Source: Candidatus Intestinimonas stercorigallinarum
Lineage (GTDB): Bacteria > Bacillota > Clostridia > Oscillospirales > Oscillospiraceae
NCBI GenBank assembly: GCA_019115345.1
Contig: DXDV01000006.1
Coordinates: 1-5,197 of the forward strand
Length of the DNA: 5,197 nt
Direction of reading: 5' to 3'
In this document: positions 1-3,987 of the stretch, in pieces
Layout of the letters: every line of letters starts with the position of its first letter
Position numbering within the stretch: position 1 is the stretch's first letter
Made by a program: the position numbers and the translations under genes
Notes under the pieces: model-generated
The model's database searches: none
What the model was told of the DNA's origin: nothing
The model's input: only the letters and a program-made list of their open reading frames with translations

Positions 1-10
1 CCGCCGCGGG

Positions 11-33
11 AATAAACCGCTTTGCGGTTTATT
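11..33. terminator. Perfect palindromic hairpin, possible bidirectional terminator
   Basis: The 10-base arm AATAAACCGC is followed by a TTT loop and its exact reverse complement GCGGTTTATT. The shape is an A-rich flank, a short GC core and a T-rich flank (TTTATT), which reads the same way on both strands and is typical of small bidirectional intrinsic terminators. The GC core is only 4 bp and the T-run is interrupted by one A, so it would be a weak terminator. It most likely ends a gene lying to the left of the window and insulates the patatin gene. It could instead be a leader hairpin for a leftward transcript. Confidence 0.45.
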
Positions 34-44
34 CAGCAGACATT

Positions 45-73
45 ATTATAATCGAAGCGCCGTCCCGACGCAA
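45..73 (-). promoter_or_regulatory. Possible leftward sigma-70 type promoter
   Basis: Read on the minus strand, TTGCGT (73 to 68) is separated by 17 nt from a perfect TATAAT (50 to 45). The -35 matches only three of six consensus bases. Transcription would start near 37-38 and run at once into the palindrome at 11-33. The surrounding TATTATAAT stretch is AT-rich and also contains TATAAT on the plus strand at 47-52, so a chance match is quite possible. No leftward gene is visible in the window. Confidence 0.25.
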
Positions 74-88
74 GTGCGAAGGGCGGCT

Positions 89-117
89 TTGCATTTTGGT
101 CGGAGAGGGCGTATAAT
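89..117 (+). promoter_or_regulatory. Promoter of the patatin-like gene
   Basis: TTGCAT (89-94) lies 17 nt upstream of a perfect TATAAT (112-117). The -35 is moderate (three of six), but the spacing and -10 are ideal for the housekeeping sigma factor. The predicted start near 123-125 gives a very short leader of about 15 nt, with the Shine-Dalgarno sequence AAGGAG (126-131) almost at the 5' end of the RNA. There is thus no room for a leader-type regulator. Confidence 0.75.
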
Positions 118-138
118 AAAAGGCCAAGGAGTGATACC

Positions 139-990
139 ATGAAAACAGGCATCGTGCTGGAGGGCGGCGCCCTCCGGACCATTTTTTCCAGCGGCGTCTG
201 TGACGCCCTGCTGGAGCGGGACCTGCTGCCCGACTATGTCATCGGGGTGTCGGCGGGCATCGCCTACGGCGTGAGCTACGTCTCCCGGCAGAAGGGGCGT
301 AACCTGGAAATCCTGACCAAATACGCCAACGACAAGCGGTACATGGGGATGAAGAATCTGCTGGACCCAGCCAACCGATGCTATTTCGGCCTGCGCTTTA
401 CCTATGAGACCATCCCCAACCAACTGGTGCCCTTTGACTACGATACCTTCGCAGCCTATCCCGGGGAGGTGGAGGCGGTGGTGACCAATTTGGAGACGGG
501 GGCGGCGGAGTACCTGCCGGTGCCCCGGCGGGACGACAAGTTCCTGCTCCTCCAGGCCACCTGCGCCATGCCCTTGCTCTTTCCCATCTTCCGGCTCGAC
601 GGCATGCCCTGCCTGGACGGCGGCTCCGCCGACGGCATCCCCTATCAGCGGGCCTTCGACATGGGCTGCGACCGGGTGGTGGTGGTCCTCACCCGGGAGC
701 AGAGCTACCGCCGGCAGCCGGAGAAATTTCAGCGGCTCATCGACCTGCGCTACCGCCGCTACCCCAGGTACTGTGAGACCATGCGCACCCGGGCGGAGCG
801 GTACAACGCCTGCCGGGAGGAGCTCTTCCGGCTGGAGAAGGAGGGGAAGGTCCTCCTGATCGCCCCGGAGAACACCCGGGGCTTCTCCCGGGTGGAGCGG
901 GACCAGGGGAAGATCCGGGCCCTGTGGCAGGACGGCTATGACAAGGGCCTGGCCCGCAGCGGGGAGATCGCCGCTTTCTGGGGGCGGTGA
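139..990 (+). CDS. Patatin-like phospholipase family protein
   Basis: A 283-residue patatin-fold serine acyl hydrolase, expected to cleave acyl esters of (phospho)lipids with a Ser-Asp dyad. The oxyanion-hole glycine motif is near the N-terminus (EGGALR, residues 8-13). The nucleophile elbow GVSAG spans 36-40 with Ser38 as nucleophile, and the partner Asp160 sits in the DGG motif (160-162). The part after about residue 185 is rich in Arg, Tyr and Glu and resembles the C-terminal extension of bacterial YjjU-like patatins. There is no signal peptide or membrane segment, so it should be cytosolic. ATG is chosen because AAGGAG lies 7 nt upstream and the oxyanion motif begins a few residues later, as is usual. 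It has its own promoter and a hairpin after it, so it looks monocistronic. The natural substrate cannot be told from sequence; the fold assignment is firm. Confidence 0.9.
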   Translation: MKTGIVLEGGALRTIFSSGVCDALLERDLLPDYVIGVSAGIAYGVSYVSRQKGRNLEILTKYANDKRYMGMKNLLDPANRCYFGLRFTYETIPNQLVPFDYDTFAAYPGEVEAVVTNLETGAAEYLPVPRRDDKFLLLQATCAMPLLFPIFRLDGMPCLDGGSADGIPYQRAFDMGCDRVVVVLTREQSYRRQPEKFQRLIDLRYRRYPRYCETMRTRAERYNACREELFRLEKEGKVLLIAPENTRGFSRVERDQGKIRALWQDGYDKGLARSGEIAAFWGR

Positions 991-1022
991 GGGCGGAAAA
1001 ATGTATAAGCCGGCCGCCCTCC

Positions 1023-1040
1023 GGCGGGGCGCGCCCCGCC
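1023..1040 (+). terminator. GC-rich hairpin after the patatin gene, possible terminator
   Basis: GGCGGGG (1023-1029) pairs perfectly with CCCCGCC (1034-1040) around a CGCG loop, 32 nt after the patatin stop codon. It is followed only by ATTT rather than a real T-run, so termination would be weak or would need a factor. The left arm can also pair with CCGCC at 1014-1018, giving an alternative fold. The position between a stop codon and the next strong promoter supports a transcript-end role. Confidence 0.4.
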
Positions 1041-1064
1041 ATTTGGCACAAAGATTCTCCAAAT
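1041..1064. promoter_or_regulatory. Inverted repeat upstream of the glnA promoter
   Basis: ATTTGG (1041-1046) and CCAAAT (1059-1064) form a perfect 6-base inverted repeat with a 12-nt spacer. The arms are 18 nt apart centre to centre, about two helical turns, and end 13 nt before the -35 box. That would suit a dimeric activator site or the end of a terminator region. It does not match the GlnR/TnrA consensus TGTNA-N7-TNACA. Six-base arms may arise by chance. Confidence 0.25.
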
Positions 1065-1077
1065 AAGCGACTTCACC

Positions 1078-1107
1078 TTGACAGAACGCGGAAAAAGCCG
1101 ATATACT
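1078..1107 (+). promoter_or_regulatory. glnA promoter, near-consensus
   Basis: A perfect -35 TTGACA (1078-1083) lies 18 nt upstream of TATACT (1102-1107), which matches five of six -10 bases. Start of transcription is expected around 1113-1116, giving a leader of roughly 100 nt before the glnA start codon. Such a strong core promoter combined with a long structured leader suggests that control is exerted after initiation. Confidence 0.8.
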
Positions 1108-1121
1108 CAGAATCATCAGTT

Positions 1122-1187
1122 GTGAACGGAGGCGTTCCACCCGATGAGGGCGGAGCGCCTTCTCTGCTACCCGGACCGCCGCCCGGG
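1122..1187 (+). promoter_or_regulatory. Structured glnA leader with competing hairpins
   Basis: Three foldings can be read in the predicted 5' untranslated region. Fold A pairs GTGAACG (1122-1128) with CGTT plus CAC (1133-1136 and 1138-1140), with C1137 bulged. Fold B pairs 1128-1138 with 1152-1162 in an 11-bp stem containing two G-T wobbles; CCC (1140-1142) and GGG (1148-1150) add three pairs above an A-C mismatch, with a GATGA loop. A and B share bases 1128-1138 and exclude each other. A third hairpin pairs CCCGG (1170-1174) with CCGGG (1183-1187). Fold B is followed by TCTCTGCT, not a true T-run. The ribosome site AAGGGG (1202-1207) comes after these. The structure is read directly; a regulatory role is inferred from the ANTAR gene downstream. 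Confidence 0.5.
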
Positions 1188-1217
1188 AGCCATCATTGAG
1201 GAAGGGGAACAGAAGCT

Positions 1218-2549
1218 ATGGCCCACACCAAGGAAGACATCATACGCCGCGTGAAGGAGGAGGACATCGAGTTCATCCGCCTCCAGTTCACCGACATCTT
1301 CGGCCAGCTCAAGAACGTGGCCATCACCGCCTCCCAGATCGAAAAGGCGGTCAACAATCAGTGCATGTTCGACGGCTCCTCCATCGAGGGCTTTGTCCGC
1401 ATCGACGAGTCCGACCAGTACCTCTATCCGGACCTCAAGACTTTCCGTGTCTTTCCCTGGCGGCCCAGCCACGGCAAGGTGGCCCGGCTCATCTGCGACG
1501 TCCACAACACCGACGGCTCGCCCTTCGCCGGCGACCCCCGGTATGTCCTCAAGCGTGCCCTCCAGAAGGCCAGGGACATGGGCTTTGACGCCTTCAATGT
1601 GGGCCCCGAGGCCGAGTTCTTCCTCTTTCAGACCGACGACGAGGGCAAGCCCACCACCAAGACCAACGACGAGGCGGGTTACTTCGACCTGGGCCCTCTG
1701 GACCACGGCGAGTCCACCCGCCGGGAGATCTGCATGGCCCTGGAGGCCATGAAGTTCGAGATCGAGGCCAGCCACCACGAGTGCGCCCAGGGCCAGCACG
1801 AGATCGACTTCAAGTATGAGGAGGCTCTCCACGCCGCCGACAACATCATGACCTTCAAGCTGGCCGTCAAGACCCTGGCCCAGAAGAACGGTCTCCACGC
1901 CACCTTCATGCCCAAGCCCATCTTTGGGGTGGCCGGCTCCGGCATGCACACCAACATGTCCCTCTTCCGGGACGGGAAGAACGCCTTCTACGATCCCAAC
2001 GGGGAGCGGGGCCTCTCCAAGGAGGCGTACAGCTTCATCGCCGGCCTCCTCCACCACGTGAAGGGCTTTGCCGCCGTCACCAACCCCCTGGTGAACTCCT
2101 ACAAGCGGCTGGTGCCCGGCTATGAGGCCCCCTGCTACCTGGCCTGGTCGGCCTCCAACCGCTCCGCCCTCATCCGCATCCCCGCCTCCCGGGGCCAGTC
2201 CACCCGGGTGGAGCTCCGCTCTCCCGACCCCTCCTGCAACCCCTATCTGGCCTTTGCCGTCTGTCTGGCCGCCGGTCTGGACGGCATCGAGAAGGGGATG
2301 ACGCCCCCCGCCGAGATCACCGAGAACATCTACGCCATGGACGACGCCGCCCGGGCCGCCCGGGGAATCACCTCCCTGCCCGGCTCCCTGGAGGAGGCCA
2401 TCCGGGAGCTGGAGAACGACCAGCTCATCCTGGACACCCTGGGGGAGCACGTGGCCGCCAATTACCTGGAGGGCAAGAAGAAGGAATGGGAGGAGTATCG
2501 CACCAGAGTCTCCTCCTGGGAGCGGGAGAAGTATATCATCAACTACTGA
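1218..2549 (+). CDS. glnA: Glutamine synthetase, type I (GSI-alpha)
   Basis: Glutamine synthetase joins ammonia to glutamate using ATP; the enzyme is a cytosolic dodecamer. At 443 residues it has the length of the Gram-positive GSI-alpha form and lacks both the extra 25-residue segment and the adenylylated-Tyr motif of GSI-beta. The N-terminal beta-grasp domain contains FDGSSIEGF (51-59). Metal and substrate residues are visible: Glu131 and Glu133 in GPEAEFF, Glu188 and Glu195 in the HHE...GQHE block, His244 in GSGMHTN, Arg297, flap Glu303 in GYEAP, Arg315 in SNRS, Glu332 and Arg334 in RVELR. Arg61 corresponds to the Bacillus Arg62 tied to feedback inhibition by glutamine. The start ATG follows GGAAGGGG by about 10 nt, and the N-terminus matches the family. 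It has a strong promoter and a structured leader, and an ANTAR regulator gene 36 nt downstream. Identification is secure. Confidence 0.98.
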   Translation: MAHTKEDIIRRVKEEDIEFIRLQFTDIFGQLKNVAITASQIEKAVNNQCMFDGSSIEGFVRIDESDQYLYPDLKTFRVFPWRPSHGKVARLICDVHNTDGSPFAGDPRYVLKRALQKARDMGFDAFNVGPEAEFFLFQTDDEGKPTTKTNDEAGYFDLGPLDHGESTRREICMALEAMKFEIEASHHECAQGQHEIDFKYEEALHAADNIMTFKLAVKTLAQKNGLHATFMPKPIFGVAGSGMHTNMSLFRDGKNAFYDPNGERGLSKEAYSFIAGLLHHVKGFAAVTNPLVNSYKRLVPGYEAPCYLAWSASNRSALIRIPASRGQSTRVELRSPDPSCNPYLAFAVCLAAGLDGIEKGMTPPAEITENIYAMDDAARAARGITSLPGSLEEAIRELENDQLILDTLGEHVAANYLEGKKKEWEEYRTRVSSWEREKYIINY

Positions 2550-2566
2550 GCCGGAGGGCGTCCGGC
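2550..2566 (+). other. Intercistronic hairpin glnA / ANTAR gene
   Basis: GCCGGA (2550-2555) and TCCGGC (2561-2566) form a perfect 6-bp stem with a GGGCG loop, beginning at the base after the glnA stop codon. It is followed by GGGG and the Shine-Dalgarno sequence of the next gene, with no T-run, so it is not an intrinsic terminator. It could protect the glnA 3' end or lower expression of the downstream gene. Confidence 0.4.
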
Positions 2567-2570
2567 GGGG

Positions 2571-2576
2571 AAGGAG
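2571..2576 (+). promoter_or_regulatory. Ribosome binding site that fixes a TTG start
   Basis: AAGGAG stands 9 nt before TTG at 2586. No ATG or GTG in the same frame offers an equally placed site nearby, and the receiver-like fold starts at once after this TTG (KREAVIVAF). TTG usually gives weaker initiation, which suits a regulator made at lower level than glutamine synthetase from the same message. Confidence 0.7.
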
Positions 2577-2585
2577 TGAGCGCGC

Positions 2586-3122
2586 TTGAAACGGGAAGCC
2601 GTCATTGTGGCCTTTGAAAGCGACAAGAGCCGGGAGCGGATCCGGGACATCCTGGAGAGCGGCGGCGTGGCCGAGTGCATCCAGTGCCGCTCCGCCGCCG
2701 AGGTCAAGCGGATGGTGAACCGCCACGGAGTCAGTCTGGTGGTGTGCGGCTTCAAGCTGCCCGACCAGTCCGCCGAGGCCCTCTTCGACGACCTGCCCCT
2801 CTCCTGCGCCATGCTGCTGGTGGCGCCACAGAGCATGCTGGAGCTGTGCGGCAGCGAGGATATTTTCCGCCTGGCCGCTCCGGTCTCCCGGGGCGACCTC
2901 ACCGGCTCGGTGCGGATGCTCCTCCAGATGGGCCACCGGATGGAGCGCTTCGTCCGGCCCCGGCGGAACCGGGAGGAGGAGCACCTCATCCGGGAGGCCA
3001 AGGCCCTGCTCATGGACCGCAACGCCATGACCGAGGAGCAGGCCCACCGCTTTTTGCAGAAGCGGAGCATGGACTCCGGGCTCAGCCTGGTCCAGGTGGC
3101 CCGCCTGGTCTTAGACGGCTGA
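2586..3122 (+). CDS. ANTAR-domain RNA-binding regulator with degenerate receiver (NitR-like)
   Basis: A 178-residue two-domain regulator. Residues about 1-118 look like a response-regulator receiver, and residues about 124-176 form an ANTAR domain, a helical RNA-binding module used in transcription antitermination (NasR, AmiR, EutV). ANTAR hallmarks are LIREAKALLM (134-143), EEQAHRFLQKRSMD (150-163) and LVQVARLVLDG at the end. The receiver is degenerate. In the strand-3 motif GFKLP (55-59) Gly55 stands where the phosphorylated Asp should be, the first strand ends AFES rather than with an Asp pair, and the usual Lys-Pro is APVSR. Phosphorylation is therefore unlikely, as in AmiR-type pseudo-receivers. 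No sensor kinase gene is seen nearby. A nitR gene next to glnA is known in clostridia; a role in controlling glnA is inferred from that context. The short linker lacks an obvious coiled coil. Confidence 0.9.
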   Translation: MKREAVIVAFESDKSRERIRDILESGGVAECIQCRSAAEVKRMVNRHGVSLVVCGFKLPDQSAEALFDDLPLSCAMLLVAPQSMLELCGSEDIFRLAAPVSRGDLTGSVRMLLQMGHRMERFVRPRRNREEEHLIREAKALLMDRNAMTEEQAHRFLQKRSMDSGLSLVQVARLVLDG

Positions 3123-3138
3123 ACATGGCATACACATA

Positions 3139-3182
3139 GTCAGAGGAAGCCGCCCCCACGGGGCGGGACAGGAGGCTCTGAC
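3139..3182 (+). promoter_or_regulatory. Nested hairpin enclosing the dapF ribosome binding site
   Basis: An outer 7-bp stem pairs GTCAGAG (3139-3145) with CTCTGAC (3176-3182). Inside it an inner 7-bp stem pairs CCGCCCC (3150-3156) with GGGGCGG (3160-3166) around a CAC loop. The Shine-Dalgarno AGGAGG (3170-3175) sits unpaired between the inner stem and the outer 3' arm, and the outer arm ends one base before the ATG. There is no T-run after either stem, so it is not an intrinsic terminator. It could tune dapF translation or be a processing site. Pairing is read directly; function is inferred. Confidence 0.5.
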
Positions 3183-3183
3183 C

Positions 3184-3969
3184 ATGCGTTTTACCAAGCT
3201 GCAGGCGCTGGGCAACGATTTCATCTGTTTGGACGCCACCGCGTCGCCCCTGCCGGAGGACCTTCCGGCGCTGGCCCGGGCCATGACCCACCGGCGGCTG
3301 GGGGTGGGGGGAGACGGACTGCTGTGCGTGCTCCCCGGCGATGGCCGGGGACTGAGGATGGTCCTCTACAACGCCGACGGCTCCCGGGCCGCCATGTGCG
3401 GCAACGGCCTGCGCTGCCTGGCCGTCTACGCCTGGGCGGAGGGGCTGGCGGACCCGGCCCTCCCCCTGACGGTGGAGACCGACGCCGGAAGGCGCACCCT
3501 CACCGCCGTCCCCGGCGGCGTCCGGGCGGACATGGGCCGGCCGGTCCTGTCCCCTCCGATGGAGCTGGAGGCCGGCGGGGACCGCCTTCGGCTCTGGCCG
3601 GTGTCCATGGGCAACCCCCACGCCGTGCTCTTCACCGGAGCGCCGGAGGAGTCGCCACTGGAGCGGCTGGGGCCCGCCCTGGAGGGCCACCCCGCCTTTC
3701 CGGGGGGCGTCAATGTGGAGGTCGTGGAGGTCCTCGCTCCGGACCGGCTGCGCCTGCGGGTGTGGGAGCGGGGCTGCGGGGAGACCCCGGCCTGCGGCAC
3801 CGGGGCCTGCGCCGCCTTCGCCGCGGCGGTCCGGACCGGACGGGCGGCCAGACGGGGCCGGGTGGAGCTCCCCGGCGGCGTTCTTGCCCTCTCCTGGCCG
3901 GAGGAGGACGGCCCCATTGCATTGGAAGGACCCGCGGCCATCGTCTTTGCGGGCGAGTGGCCGGGATAA
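3184..3969 (+). CDS. dapF: Diaminopimelate epimerase
   Basis: DapF interconverts LL- and meso-2,6-diaminopimelate without a cofactor, using two cysteines as acid and base; meso-DAP feeds lysine synthesis and the peptidoglycan cross-link. The protein has 261 residues against roughly 270-280 for the family. Both pseudo-symmetric halves are complete: Cys72 in NADGSRAAMCGNGLRC (63-78) and Cys204 in ERGCGETPACGTGAC (195-209). Substrate-binding blocks are also present: LGNDF with Asn11, GNPH with Asn144, NVEVVEV with Asn177, and Glu195-Arg196. The ATG at 3184 follows a perfect AGGAGG by 8 nt, and MRFTKLQALGNDF is a typical N-terminus. The gene is 18 nt upstream of dapL, its partner in the preceding step. 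It is cytosolic. The only odd point is the nested RNA structure around its ribosome site. Confidence 0.97.
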   Translation: MRFTKLQALGNDFICLDATASPLPEDLPALARAMTHRRLGVGGDGLLCVLPGDGRGLRMVLYNADGSRAAMCGNGLRCLAVYAWAEGLADPALPLTVETDAGRRTLTAVPGGVRADMGRPVLSPPMELEAGGDRLRLWPVSMGNPHAVLFTGAPEESPLERLGPALEGHPAFPGGVNVEVVEVLAPDRLRLRVWERGCGETPACGTGACAAFAAAVRTGRAARRGRVELPGGVLALSWPEEDGPIALEGPAAIVFAGEWPG

Positions 3970-3972
3970 CAC

Positions 3973-3981
3973 AAAGGAGGT
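3973..3981 (+). promoter_or_regulatory. Strong ribosome binding site that fixes a GTG start
   Basis: AAAGGAGGT is a near-perfect anti-16S match, with 7 nt between AGGAGG and GTG at 3988. The next in-frame ATG lies at codon 55, inside the conserved fold, so GTG is the real start of dapL. The site falls in the 18-nt gap after dapF, which supports translation of both from one message. Confidence 0.85.
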
Positions 3982-3987
3982 AACGAC

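Noticed and set aside
1043..1059. A sigma-54-like element, TTGGCAC followed by TTCTC
   Set aside because: The -24 half is perfect, but the -12 half lacks the essential GC dinucleotide. A near-consensus sigma-70 type promoter lies just downstream and explains glnA expression.
46..1140. A 364-residue minus-strand frame opposite the patatin gene
   Set aside because: The plus-strand gene has a promoter, a ribosome site and a catalytic dyad. The minus frame has no recognisable domain and a Pro/Gly/Leu-rich composition.
987..1199. A 70-codon plus-strand frame in the gap before glnA
   Set aside because: It has no ribosome site, overlaps the end of the patatin gene, and runs across the hairpin, promoter and leader; its translation resembles no protein.
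1167..3047. A 626-residue open frame on the minus strand opposite glnA and the ANTAR gene
   Set aside because: It is antisense to two secure genes and its translation is a low-complexity run of Gly, Val, Leu and His. High GC at third codon positions removes stop codons from the opposite strand, so it is a shadow.
3111..3140. A possible promoter for dapF (TTAGAC with CATAGT)
   Set aside because: The -35 matches poorly and the -10 has only four of six bases; it is no better than chance.
3150..3166. An intrinsic terminator between the ANTAR gene and dapF
   Set aside because: The 7-bp GC stem is followed by GACAGGAGG, with no T-run at all, and lies directly ahead of the dapF ribosome site.
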